From contig NZ_JPLA01000030.1 in the NCBI RefSeq assembly GCF_001010355.1, positions 1 through 64,000 on the forward strand: a DNA stretch of 64,000 bases, written 5' to 3'. Under the pieces are notes generated by a model. The model searched no databases and was not told where the DNA came from. It saw only the letters and a list, made by a program, of their open reading frames with translations. The stretch's first letter is position 1, and the number at the start of each line of letters is the position of its first letter. Origin of the DNA: Dyella japonica DSM 16301 (lineage in GTDB: Bacteria; Pseudomonadota; Gammaproteobacteria; Xanthomonadales; Rhodanobacteraceae). This document shows positions 1 to 8,918 of the stretch, piece after piece. Position numbers and translations under genes: made by a program.

Positions 1-80
1 TCATACGGGGACCCCGGGGGTAGAGCCACATCAAGAGCCAGCAGCCGGCGTGTCCTTGCCGCTTGGGCAGAGCCGCTATT

Positions 81-162
81 TGTGGGAGCGCACCCTGTGC
101 GCGACAGGCCTACGGAGCGATGCATCCAGGCGCTGCGGTCGCGCACAAGGTGCGCTCCTACA
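81..162. repeat. REP doublet (REPIN-like), copy 1
   Basis: Two imperfect inverted copies of a short palindromic element lie here. The left arm starts TGTGGGAGCGCACC and runs into GTGCGCGAC. The right arm is its reverse complement, ending GGTGCGCTCCTACA. Each arm is itself a hairpin (GCGCAC pairing with GTGCGC) with a GTGG or GTAG head, the hallmark of REP elements mobilised by RAYT transposases. The heads point outwards. Four further copies occur in the window. It sits in the 211 bp left of the PilZ gene, which otherwise show nothing recognisable. Confidence 0.8.
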
Positions 163-211
163 AATGGGGGAGGCGTAGAGGCAGCTCGGATCAAGGCTTG
201 CGTTGTGCCGC

Positions 212-571
212 CTAACTTCTTTCCGGCTGCTCCAGCCATGCATCCAGCATTGCCGCGTCCGCATCATCGATCGCCACAATGCGATAGCCCGACCATACCT
301 GGCCGGGGCTGGCGGCGGCTTCGTGCCACTGTTCCTGGATGCCGACCTCGATACTCTGCGGGGCGCTGCCCAGGCCGGGCAGGGACAGGCTGACCTGATA
401 GATCGCTTCGCTGCGCGGCGGGTGCGTGCTGATCAGCAGCATGCCGTTGGCGGAGAGGTTGCCCAGGTGGCCGATCGGCTGGCCGGTGATCACGTCGGTG
501 ACCACGGCGGTGAAATTGGCGCGTTTGCGCAGGGCACGGCGCTGGTCGATGGAAGCAATGTTCTCGCTCAC
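212..571 (-). CDS. PilZ domain protein
   Basis: A 119-residue single-domain protein, probably a cytoplasmic cyclic-di-GMP receptor. The two PilZ binding signatures are visible: an Arg-rich RRALRKR segment at residues 11-17 (RxxxR type) and NLSANG at residues 38-43, matching (D/N)xSxxG. The rest is the short beta-barrel expected of the family. Its start overlaps the stop of the upstream DUF1631 gene by four bases (ATGA), so the two are translated together and may act in one process. PilZ proteins typically link c-di-GMP to motility, pili or polysaccharide synthesis. The specific partner cannot be read from the sequence. Confidence 0.88.
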   Translation of the reverse strand: MSENIASIDQRRALRKRANFTAVVTDVITGQPIGHLGNLSANGMLLISTHPPRSEAIYQVSLSLPGLGSAPQSIEVGIQEQWHEAAASPGQVWSGYRIVAIDDADAAMLDAWLEQPERS

Positions 572-2850
572 GTCGAAGCTCCACTACGCGCGGCTGGCTG
601 GCCGGTGGTGATCTGGCGCAGGTGGCTGGTGAGTGCATGCCAGGCGCGATCGAGCAGGTTCTCGCGCACCGGCGGCATTTCGCGCACACGGCCACAGGCC
701 ATTTCGTGGGCGAGCTGTTCCAGCGTCATTTCCTGGCCGCGCAGGCCACGGCGGGTGACGAACAGGCTGTTGCCCGAGACCGGCGAATACCAGGCCAGCT
801 TGCGTTCGGTGATGCGCCCATTGGACGGATCGATGAATTCGAACCAGCTGCCGAAGGGCAGTTGGCGCAGGCGCTGGCGGATGCGGCGCTCCGGCGATTC
901 GGGCGGCGGCGTCGGTGCCGGCGGTGCAGCCGGAGCGGGTGCCGGCGTTTCGGACGCGCCATGCTCGCCCAGGCGCTGATGCTGTTTGAGCTTGAGCGCC
1001 AGTTCGGTGGTCGTCGCCGCTTCGCTGGTGGTCGGGCTGTTGGCCGGAATGCCCAGCAGGCGCTGCGCGACCTGCACGGATTCCTCGGCGTGCATGCCGA
1101 TCTGTTGCAGGCCCGACTCCACTTCGGCCTGCAGCAGGTTGCGATCGAGCACGGGTTGCTGGCCGAGCAGCTGATCGGTGATGCGCAGGCGCAGCGTAAA
1201 GGCTTCGCTGTCTTCGCCATGGCGCAACAGGGTGAGTGCGAGTACGTCGGACCAGGCGCGCTCCAGCAGCGTGCGCAACAAGCCGCGCGGATTGCACTTG
1301 TCGAAGCGCTCCGTCATCAACTCAGCGGCGCGATGGCGCGCCTGCTCGAGCCGTTCGCGGCCCTGCATGGCTTCCACCTGGCGGCGTTCGGCGATCTGCG
1401 CCTTGCGGTTGAGCAGGCCCAGGTGATGTTCGATATCGGCCAGCAGGCTGGTGTAGAGACCGGTGCTGGGCGGTTCGCGGCGTGCACGGTCGACCAACTG
1501 GTTGATCTTCGCTTCCAGCGAGCGATCGACATCGCCTTCGGGTCCGTCCAGCCAGTCATTCGCCGCTTCGGCGACCAGACCCAGCAGCTTGCGCGCGGGA
1601 TGTTCGCGCTGGTTGAAGAAGCCCTGGTCGGCCACCGCCATGCGCAACAGCGGCAACTGGAGATCGCCCAGCAGCGAGTGCGCGTTGCTCTTGTCGTGCA
1701 CCTGCCGGTCCAGCTGCTCGAACAGCATGGCGACCAGTTCCACCGTGTCGCCTTGCTCCTCGGTCAGATGCATCTGCGCCGAGCCTGCCGGTCGGCCGGC
1801 ATTGAGCTGGGTGATCAACTCCTCGCGCAGCGCCTGCGCGCTGAGCAGTTCGCGGCGCGCCTGCTCGGCAACATCGCTTACATGCAATTGCAGCGCGTCG
1901 AGCGCGAGCTGGAGTTCGCCGGGTGTCGCCGCGCGTCCACCATCCTGATAGCTCAGTGCACCTTGGCCCGCACGATGCTGGGCGAGCATTTCGCGCAGAT
2001 TGTCGAGCACGGCGATGCTGTCGCTGCGCGGCGCGGCCGACGCAGCGGGCGGCGTAGGCGCGGCTGCCTGGCGGGGCAACGGCACCGGCGGATTGTCATT
2101 CGCGCCCGGGCGCGACTGGCGTTCAATGGGGGCACGCGTGGTCGGAAAGGCGCGCAGCTGCGGCAGGATGCCGTCGGCACGCAGATGTTCGTTGACGGTG
2201 TCGTACAGCGTCGACAGTCCTTGCACCACTGCCAGGTCGAAGCACTGCAACAGCAGCAGGCGATGTTCGACCGGCAATTCCAGCGTGGTCATGCCATCGC
2301 GGAAGGCATTGGCCAGCGCCTGCGGGCCCAAGGGCAGGCTTTCGCCTTCCAGCGGCGGCAGGCTGGCCAGCACGGCGAACCGATAGCCCAGTTCGAACAG
2401 CGCCGTGCCATGACGCGCTTCGCCGCGGGCGACCAGCTTGTCGAGCGCCACGGTTTGTTCGTGTTCGGTGGGGTCGAGCAGCTCCAGCGGGCGGCGTGGT
2501 GCATCGAGGTGCACCACTTCCGCTTCGTGCACCGTGCCCACGCTGCCGAAATGCTTGCGCACGCCCTCGATGAAGCGACGCTCCACGGGTGCGCGCTGCT
2601 GCTGGATCAGCTGGCGGGAATACAGGCATTGCTGCTGTTCGGCGGGATTGCGCGAGCGCTCGGCCTGCGCGTACAGGCGCTGCTCGGCCTCGAGGAAGCA
2701 CTGGCGCAGCGGCGCCTCCAGCCAGCTGGTGCACAGGGAGTGCGTTTCTTCGATCAGGCGACGGGCACGCGGCGACCAGGCTGCATTGTCGGGACGCGCG
2801 TCCCGATCAGATGCATGCGGCGGCCGTCGACCCTGCTGTTCGACTTCCAT
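568..2850 (-). CDS. DUF1631 family protein
   Basis: A roughly 760-residue protein of the DUF1631 family, which is found in Xanthomonadales, Pseudomonas and beta-proteobacteria and has no settled biochemical function. It is largely helical and acidic, with no signal peptide or membrane segment, so it is probably cytoplasmic. The C-terminal stretch (LAWYSPVSGNSLFVTRRG, about residues 675-695) resembles the conserved LAW-SP-x-G-x-LF-NR-G motif of these proteins. A Pro/Ala-rich linker near residues 630-645 separates it from the helical part. The start was placed at the internal Met (MEVEQQG) rather than 60 bases upstream because family similarity begins there. Old automatic labels such as thymidine phosphorylase for this family are not supported. 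It shares an ATGA overlap with the PilZ gene. Confidence 0.8.
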   Translation of the reverse strand: MEVEQQGRRPPHASDRDARPDNAAWSPRARRLIEETHSLCTSWLEAPLRQCFLEAEQRLYAQAERSRNPAEQQQCLYSRQLIQQQRAPVERRFIEGVRKHFGSVGTVHEAEVVHLDAPRRPLELLDPTEHEQTVALDKLVARGEARHGTALFELGYRFAVLASLPPLEGESLPLGPQALANAFRDGMTTLELPVEHRLLLLQCFDLAVVQGLSTLYDTVNEHLRADGILPQLRAFPTTRAPIERQSRPGANDNPPVPLPRQAAAPTPPAASAAPRSDSIAVLDNLREMLAQHRAGQGALSYQDGGRAATPGELQLALDALQLHVSDVAEQARRELLSAQALREELITQLNAGRPAGSAQMHLTEEQGDTVELVAMLFEQLDRQVHDKSNAHSLLGDLQLPLLRMAVADQGFFNQREHPARKLLGLVAEAANDWLDGPEGDVDRSLEAKINQLVDRARREPPSTGLYTSLLADIEHHLGLLNRKAQIAERRQVEAMQGRERLEQARHRAAELMTERFDKCNPRGLLRTLLERAWSDVLALTLLRHGEDSEAFTLRLRITDQLLGQQPVLDRNLLQAEVESGLQQIGMHAEESVQVAQRLLGIPANSPTTSEAATTTELALKLKQHQRLGEHGASETPAPAPAAPPAPTPPPESPERRIRQRLRQLPFGSWFEFIDPSNGRITERKLAWYSPVSGNSLFVTRRGLRGQEMTLEQLAHEMACGRVREMPPVRENLLDRAWHALTSHLRQITTGQPAARSGAST

Positions 2851-2931
2851 GACAGACCTTGGCTGATTCCCCCCGGATGGCACAGAGTCTAAAGCGGGTA
2901 TGACGTACACGCCATCGGCCGGACGGTGGAT

Positions 2932-4098
2932 TCAGTCAAGGAATCCGGAAATGACGTCGTTGAGGAAGCGCTGGCCCAGCGCCGTGGTGTGCAGGCGGCC
3001 CGGATCGTCCACCAGCCAGCCCCGCTGGCGGGCATGGGCGAGGGCGCCGGCGATGCGCTCGAGCGGCAGGCCGGTGCGCTCGACGAAGTCGGCCATCGGC
3101 ACGCCATCGATCAGGCGCAAGGCGTTGAGCATGTACTCGAACGGCAGTTCGTCCAGGGTTACCGGCGCGCTGCCGCCGATGCGCCCGTTGCCGGCGGGCG
3201 TTGCCAGATAGGCCTTGGGCAGCCGGGTCTTCCAGCGGCGGATGATCTGCCCGCTGGCCACATCGGTGACTTTGCCGTGGGCGCCGGCGCCGATCCCGAG
3301 GTAGTCGCCAAAGCGCCAGTAGTTGAGGTTGTGCGCGCAGCGACGGTCGCTCCGGGCATAGGCGGATACCTCGTATTGCCTATAGCCGGCGGCGCCGAGC
3401 TGTTGTTCGCAGGCCTCCTGCATGGCCCAGGCGTGATCGTCGTCCGGCAGCGGCGGCGGGTTGGCGGCGAAGGCCGTGTTCGGCTCCAGGGTGAGCTGGT
3501 AGTGCGAAATATGCGTGGGCTGCAGCGCGACGGCGCGTGCGACATCGGCCAGCGCGCCTTCCTGGGTCTGCTCGGGCAGCGCATACATCAGGTCGAGATT
3601 GAGATTGACGTAGCCCGCATCCTGGGCGGACTTCACCGCCGCTTCGGCCTCGCTGGCCGAGTGGATGCGGCCGAGCCGGCGCAGCTTGGCGTCGTCGAAG
3701 CTCTGGATGCCGAACGACAGGCGATTCACCCCGGCGGCCAGATAGCCGTCGAAACGTCCATGCTCGACCGTGCCGGGGTTGGTTTCCAGGGTGATCTCCG
3801 CATCGCTCGCCAACGGCAGGCGGGCGCGCACGCCGTCGAGAAAGCGGTCGATCAGCTCCGGCGCGAACAGGCTGGGCGTGCCGCCGCCGAAAAAGATCGT
3901 CTGCACCATGCGGCCGTGCACCGCGCCGCCGAAATCGAGCAGGTCGGCATCGAGGTCGGCCAACAGGGCGTCCACATAGCTTTCATACGGCGGTGTCTCA
4001 CCGCGTACGCCGTGGGAATTGAAGTCGCAATACGGGCACTTCTTCACGCACCACGGCATGTGGACGTACAGCGACAGCGGCGGCGCGATCAGCGACAT
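2932..4098 (-). CDS. hemW: Radical SAM family heme chaperone HemW
   Basis: A 388-residue radical SAM protein of the HemW/HemN-like group. The N-terminus carries the cluster motif CxxxCxxC (Cys17, Cys21, Cys24 in WCVKKCPYCDF), the aromatic before the last Cys typical of radical SAM enzymes, and the FFGGGTPS SAM-binding glycine motif near residue 70. HemW binds heme and is thought to insert it into respiratory proteins. It lacks the extra features of true coproporphyrinogen oxidase HemN, and the short N-terminus before the first Cys fits HemW. It follows rdgB with 3 bp between them, the usual rph-rdgB-hemW order in this group. Confidence 0.93.
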   Translation of the reverse strand: MSLIAPPLSLYVHMPWCVKKCPYCDFNSHGVRGETPPYESYVDALLADLDADLLDFGGAVHGRMVQTIFFGGGTPSLFAPELIDRFLDGVRARLPLASDAEITLETNPGTVEHGRFDGYLAAGVNRLSFGIQSFDDAKLRRLGRIHSASEAEAAVKSAQDAGYVNLNLDLMYALPEQTQEGALADVARAVALQPTHISHYQLTLEPNTAFAANPPPLPDDDHAWAMQEACEQQLGAAGYRQYEVSAYARSDRRCAHNLNYWRFGDYLGIGAGAHGKVTDVASGQIIRRWKTRLPKAYLATPAGNGRIGGSAPVTLDELPFEYMLNALRLIDGVPMADFVERTGLPLERIAGALAHARQRGWLVDDPGRLHTTALGQRFLNDVISGFLD

Positions 4099-4101
4099 GG
4101 C

Positions 4102-4701
4102 TTAACCATGCGCCTCGGCGAGCTGGCTACGCAGCAGCGCCAAGGCACGGTCGCGATGGCTGATGCGATTCTTCAGGCCCGGCGGCAACTCGGCGGCGCT
4201 GACGGTCTCGTCTTCGGGCAGGAACAACGGGTCGTAGCCAAAGCCATGCACGCCACGCTGTTCGGTGAGCACATGGCCATGCCAGCGGCCTTCGGCGATC
4301 AGCGGCGCCGGATCATCGGCGTGTTGCAGCAGCACCAGCACGCAGATGAAGAACGCACCGCGCTGTTCGGTCGGCACGCCGTCCAGTTCACGCAGCAGGC
4401 GCGCGTTGTTGGCTGCGTTGTCGCCGTGCTGGCCGCTGTAGCGCGCCGAGTAGAGTCCCGGCGCGCCGCGCAGATGATGCACGCACAGCCCCGAGTCGTC
4501 GGCCAGCGCGGGCAGCCCGCTGATGCGCGAGGCATGACGCGCCTTGAGCAGCGCGTTTTCCACGAAGGTCAGGCCGGTTTCCTCGGCGTCGGGTACGTTG
4601 AACGCCGATTGCGGCTCGACCTGCAGGCCGCTGTCGGCCAGCAGGTCGTTGAACTCCGCCAGTTTGCCGGGATTGCTGCTGGCCAGGACGATACGAGTCA
4701 T
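4102..4701 (-). CDS. rdgB: XTP/dITP diphosphatase (RdgB/HAM1 family)
   Basis: A 199-residue house-cleaning nucleotide pyrophosphatase that hydrolyses dITP, XTP and ITP to monophosphates and so keeps deaminated purines out of DNA and RNA. The N-terminal SSNPGKLAEF motif binds the triphosphate. ADDSGLCV near residue 70 supplies the acidic metal and catalytic residues, and the C-terminal FGYDPLF and SHRDRAL motifs are in place. The start is the ATG giving MTRIVLASS. A much longer upstream reading in the same frame is the shadow of rph. It lies 11 bp after rph and 3 bp before hemW, forming one minus-strand operon. Confidence 0.95.
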   Translation of the reverse strand: MTRIVLASSNPGKLAEFNDLLADSGLQVEPQSAFNVPDAEETGLTFVENALLKARHASRISGLPALADDSGLCVHHLRGAPGLYSARYSGQHGDNAANNARLLRELDGVPTEQRGAFFICVLVLLQHADDPAPLIAEGRWHGHVLTEQRGVHGFGYDPLFLPEDETVSAAELPPGLKNRISHRDRALALLRSQLAEAHG

Positions 4702-4712
4702 GCGCGAATCTC

Positions 4713-5444
<732 letters not shown>

Positions 5445-5521
5445 GAGATTGGGGGCCATTGGGCAAGGCAGGGCGGGAAAGTTTACCATTGCGCCCTTTA
5501 CTGATATTCGCAGGCGCTCAA

Positions 5522-6382
5522 ATGACCCGCAGCATGACGGCTTATGCCTCCGCTGAGACGACCGGCCCCGCTGGCACGCTCAGCTGCGAGTTGCGTACGG
5601 TCAACCACCGCTACCTGGAGCTGAGCCCGCGCCTGCCCGACGAATTGCGGGTGTTCGAGTCGGCCCTGCGCGAGCGCATCGCCGCCAAGCTGTCGCGCGG
5701 CAAGGTGGACGTCACCGTGCGCCTGCGCGGCGAATCCCGCGCCGAATCCATGCAGGTCAACGCCACCGCGCTGGCACGCCTGTCCGAGCTGGCGCAGGAC
5801 CTGGAAGCGCGTTTCCCGCGCATGAACATCGAATTCACCGAACTTCTGCGCTTCCCCGGCGTGCTGCAGCAGTCCGAAGTGGACCCGGAGGTCCTGCAGG
5901 CCTCGCTGCTCGACGTGCTGGATCGGGCGCTCGAAGCGCTCACCGCCACCCGCGAGCGCGAAGGCGCCAAGCTGGCCGAGCTCTTGACCGAGCGCCTGGA
6001 CGCCATCGAGCGCATCGTGGCCGACGTGCGCAGCTTCATGCCGCAAATCCGCGAAGGCCTGCGAGCCCGCCTGGAATCGCGCCTGGCCGATCTCAAGCAG
6101 CCCGCCGATCCGGGTCGCCTGGAGCAGGAGCTGGTGCTGCAGATCACCCGCAGCGACGTCGATGAAGAACTCGATCGCCTGACCACCCACATCGTCGAAA
6201 CCCGCCGCGTGCTGAGCACCAAGGAACCGGTCGGTCGCCGCCTGGATTTCCTTATGCAGGAATTCAACCGTGAAGCGAACACCCTGGGCTCCAAGGCGGT
6301 GGACGTGCGCAGCACCAATGCCGCGGTGGATCTGAAAGTGCTGATCGAGCAGATGCGCGAACAGGTGCAGAACATCGAATGA
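5522..6382 (+). CDS. yicC: YicC family endoribonuclease
   Basis: A 286-residue protein of the YicC family (YicC-like N-terminal domain followed by the DUF1732 C-terminal domain). Family members are endoribonucleases in E. coli and B. subtilis. The start MTRSMTAYA is the invariant N-terminus of the family and was preferred to an in-frame codon 63 bases upstream. The C-terminal segment with [13 protein letters not shown] and residues resembling D[14 protein letters not shown] is a strong family signature. It ends inside the start of gmk (ATGA), so the two genes are translationally coupled. Confidence 0.94.
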   Translation: MTRSMTAYASAETTGPAGTLSCELRTVNHRYLELSPRLPDELRVFESALRERIAAKLSRGKVDVTVRLRGESRAESMQVNATALARLSELAQDLEARFPRMNIEFTELLRFPGVLQQSEVDPEVLQASLLDVLDRALEALTATREREGAKLAELLTERLDAIERIVADVRSFMPQIREGLRARLESRLADLKQPADPGRLEQELVLQITRSDVDEELDRLTTHIVETRRVLSTKEPVGRRLDFLMQEFNREANTLGSKAVDVRSTNAAVDLKVLIEQMREQVQNIE

Positions 6383-7020
6383 ACACCGCCACGCCTCACG
6401 CGCAAGACACCCAGTGCACCCTGTTCGTGGTCGCTGCGCCTTCGGGTGCGGGCAAGTCCACCCTGGTCAACGCGCTGCTGGAGCGTGAGCCGTCGATTTC
6501 GCTGTCCGTTTCGCACACCACGCGCCCGCCGCGTCCCGGCGAGCAGTACGGCCGCCACTATTACTTCGTGGAACGCGAGGTGTTCGAGCAGGAGGTGGCC
6601 GACGGCATCTTCCTCGAGCACGCCGAAGTGCACGGCAATCTCTATGGCACCTCGCGCACCACGGTGGATACGCTGCTGGGGCAGGGCTGCGACGTGCTGC
6701 TGGAGATCGACTGGCAGGGTGCGCGGCAGATCCGCCAGAGCAAGCCCGATTGCGTGAGCGTATTCATCCTGCCGCCCTCGCGACCCGAGCTGGAGCGCCG
6801 ACTGCGCGGCCGCGGGTCGGACAGCGCCGAAGTGATCGCCCGCCGTCTGCACAATTCGCGTGAGGAAATCGCCCACGCGCATGAGTTCGATTACATCATC
6901 GTCAACGACAATTTCGAGACGGCGCTGGATGACCTGCAAGGCATCGTGCGGGCCACGCGTCTGCGTTCGGCGTTGCAGCTGAAGCGGCATGAGACGTTGA
7001 TCGAGGAACTGCTGGCCTGA
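6379..7020 (+). CDS. gmk: Guanylate kinase
   Basis: A 213-residue enzyme that phosphorylates GMP to GDP with ATP. The P-loop APSGAGKSTL lies near residues 20-29. It is followed by SVSHTTRPPRPGE and the YFVER/GIFLEHAEVHGNLYGT segment that binds GMP, then the LEIDWQGARQIR motif. The C-terminal DYIIVNDNFETAL is typical. Length is standard. In E. coli gmk is followed at once by rpoZ and spoT. Here an approximately 4.5-kb Mla block intervenes before rpoZ. A REP doublet follows the stop codon. Confidence 0.96.
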   Translation: MNTATPHAQDTQCTLFVVAAPSGAGKSTLVNALLEREPSISLSVSHTTRPPRPGEQYGRHYYFVEREVFEQEVADGIFLEHAEVHGNLYGTSRTTVDTLLGQGCDVLLEIDWQGARQIRQSKPDCVSVFILPPSRPELERRLRGRGSDSAEVIARRLHNSREEIAHAHEFDYIIVNDNFETALDDLQGIVRATRLRSALQLKRHETLIEELLA

Positions 7021-7035
7021 CCTCGATGTCCTGTG

Positions 7036-7141
7036 TGTAGGAGCGCACTTGTGCGCGACCGCAGCGAGCCGGTGCTCCTCAGTTGTCCTGGTCAAATGAG
7101 CGCCACCCTGTGGCGCGGTCGCGCACAAGTGCGCTCCTACA
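7036..7141. repeat. REP doublet (REPIN-like), copy 2
   Basis: An inverted pair of REP-like palindromes in the gap after gmk. The left arm begins TGTAGGAGCGCACTT and continues GTGCGCGACCGC. The right arm is the matching reverse complement ending AAGTGCGCTCCTACA. Both heads are GTAG here, unlike the GTGG heads of most other copies, and the centre holds a small extra hairpin (GCGCCACCCTGTGGCGC). The remaining bases up to mlaF (7142-7256) hold no clear ribosome-binding site or strong promoter. Confidence 0.82.
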
Positions 7142-7256
7142 GTTGCCTCTAAGCTTTTGTTCCGTTAGCCATTACTGACCGCTACGACGATTCGTACATG
7201 GCCTTCACGGCCCTATTCAGCTAACTTGTTGCCTTTACCCAGGCCCCTTATCGCCC

Positions 7257-8093
7257 ATGACCGACTCCATTAGCGCCAAGCCCGAGGACAGCACCCTGGT
7301 GCGCGTCCGTGGCCTGACCACGGTGCTCAATGGCAAGAAGGTGTTCGATGCGCTGGATATCGATATACCGCGCGGCAAGATCACCGCCATCATGGGTCCC
7401 AGCGGCACCGGCAAGACCACCCTGCTCAAGCACATCACCGGGCAGATGCGCGGCGATGCGGGCGAGGTGCTGGTGGATGGCCAGAACGTGGCGACGCTGT
7501 CGCGCGACAAGCTGTTCGAGCTGCGCGAGCGCATCGGCTACCTGTTCCAGAACTCCGCCCTGCTCACCGATTTCGACGTGTTCGAAAACGTGGCGTTTCC
7601 GCTGCGCCAGCATACCGAATTGCCGGAAGTGCTGATCCGCAACATCGTGCTGACCAAGCTGCAGGCGGTGGGCCTGCGCGGCGCGGCGGGGCTGATGCCG
7701 ACCGAGCTGTCCGGCGGCATGGCGCGGCGCGTGGCGCTGGCGCGCGCGATCGTGTTCGATCCGATGCTGATCCTGTACGACGAGCCCTTTGTCGGTCTCG
7801 ACCCGATCGCCCTGAACCAGGTGCTCAAGCTGATCCGCACGCTCAACCAGACGCTGGGCATCACCAGCGTGCTGGTGGCGCATGAGCTGGAAGCAATCAA
7901 GCAGGTGGCCGATCACATCTACCTGATCGCCAACGGCAAGGTGGTCGCGCAGGGCGATCCCAAGACCATCGCCAACGACGGTTCGCCGTGGACGCGCCAG
8001 TTCTTCGGCGGCGACGCGGACGGTCCGGTGCCATTCCAGTATCCGGCCGGCGACTTGGGCGTATCGCTCGGTTTTCCAGGGAAGAACGCATGA
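7257..8093 (+). CDS. mlaF: Mla phospholipid transport ATPase MlaF
   Basis: A 278-residue ABC ATPase that powers the MlaFEDB inner-membrane complex, which moves phospholipids between the inner membrane and the periplasmic carrier MlaC to keep the outer-membrane outer leaflet free of phospholipid. Walker A is GPSGTGKTT (residues 47-55), the signature is LSGGM (151-155), and Walker B is LILYDEPFVGLDP (171-183). The unusual signature LSGGMARR and the Phe-Val after DEP are typical of MlaF. The gene opens the mlaFEDCB cluster and overlaps mlaE by four bases. Confidence 0.94.
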   Translation: MTDSISAKPEDSTLVRVRGLTTVLNGKKVFDALDIDIPRGKITAIMGPSGTGKTTLLKHITGQMRGDAGEVLVDGQNVATLSRDKLFELRERIGYLFQNSALLTDFDVFENVAFPLRQHTELPEVLIRNIVLTKLQAVGLRGAAGLMPTELSGGMARRVALARAIVFDPMLILYDEPFVGLDPIALNQVLKLIRTLNQTLGITSVLVAHELEAIKQVADHIYLIANGKVVAQGDPKTIANDGSPWTRQFFGGDADGPVPFQYPAGDLGVSLGFPGKNA

Positions 8094-8860
8094 GCGTCGC
8101 AAGCTCCGAAAACATCGTGGTGCGTTCGCTGTCGCAGATCGGCGACTGCGGATTGTTCCTGTTGCGCATGATTGCGGCGATCCCGCGCAGCATGCGCCAC
8201 TACCGCGAGACGATCCGCCAGCTGTGGTTCGTCGGCGCGATGAGCCTGATCATCATCATGGTCTGCGGCCTGTTCGTGGGCATGGTGCTGGGCTTGCAGT
8301 TGTACGACGTGCTGTCGATCTTCGGCGGCACCTCCGCCACCGGCACCGTGGTGGCGATTGCCATTTATCGCGAGCTGGGTCCGGTGGTGACGGCGCTGCT
8401 GTTTGCCGGCCGCGCCGGCACCTCGGTGACCGCCGAGATCGGCCTGATGCGCGCCACCGACCAGATCGCCGCGATGGAAATGATGGCGGTCGATCCGATC
8501 GCCTATGTGGCCGTGCCGCGCTTCCTCGCCGGCGTGATCGCCATGCCGCTGCTGGCCTGCGTGTTCTGCGCGCTGGGCATCTTCGGCGGGCACCTGGTGG
8601 GCGTGAGCTGGCTGGGCATCGATAACGGCACCTTCTGGTCGAACATGACCGCCACCGTCGAGGTGGTGAAGGACGTGATCAACGGCGTGCTGTGGAAAAG
8701 CATCGTGTTCGGCATCGTGGTGTCGCTGATCGCCGTGTTCCAGGGCTACACCACGCCGCCGACCAGCGAGGGCGTGGCCTATGCCACCACCCGTACCGTG
8801 GTCGCTTCGTCCATCGCCATCCTGGCGCTCGACTTCGTGCTCACCGCGTTCCTGATGTGA
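8090..8860 (+). CDS. mlaE: Mla transport permease MlaE
   Basis: A 256-residue inner-membrane permease of the MlaE family. The central segment with EIGLMRATDQIAAMEMMAVDP is the conserved coupling region that contacts MlaF. Several hydrophobic stretches follow (VAVPRFLAGVIAMPLLACVF and others), consistent with the 5-6 membrane helices of the family. The start MSVASSENIV overlaps the mlaF stop as ATGA. An in-frame codon about 100 bases upstream lies inside mlaF and was rejected. The partner MCE protein follows after 58 bp. Confidence 0.93.
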   Translation: MSVASSENIVVRSLSQIGDCGLFLLRMIAAIPRSMRHYRETIRQLWFVGAMSLIIIMVCGLFVGMVLGLQLYDVLSIFGGTSATGTVVAIAIYRELGPVVTALLFAGRAGTSVTAEIGLMRATDQIAAMEMMAVDPIAYVAVPRFLAGVIAMPLLACVFCALGIFGGHLVGVSWLGIDNGTFWSNMTATVEVVKDVINGVLWKSIVFGIVVSLIAVFQGYTTPPTSEGVAYATTRTVVASSIAILALDFVLTAFLM

Positions 8861-8918
8861 GTGATCCGATGAGCGCCGACCTGACCGTATCCAACCCCTA
8901 TTCCATGAGGATCGTGCC

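Noticed and set aside
622-2892. Long plus-strand open frame (756 codons) opposite the DUF1631 gene
   Set aside because: Antisense shadow of a GC-rich coding region. The product is low in sense motifs and has an Arg/Gln-heavy composition, while the opposite strand encodes a recognised family.
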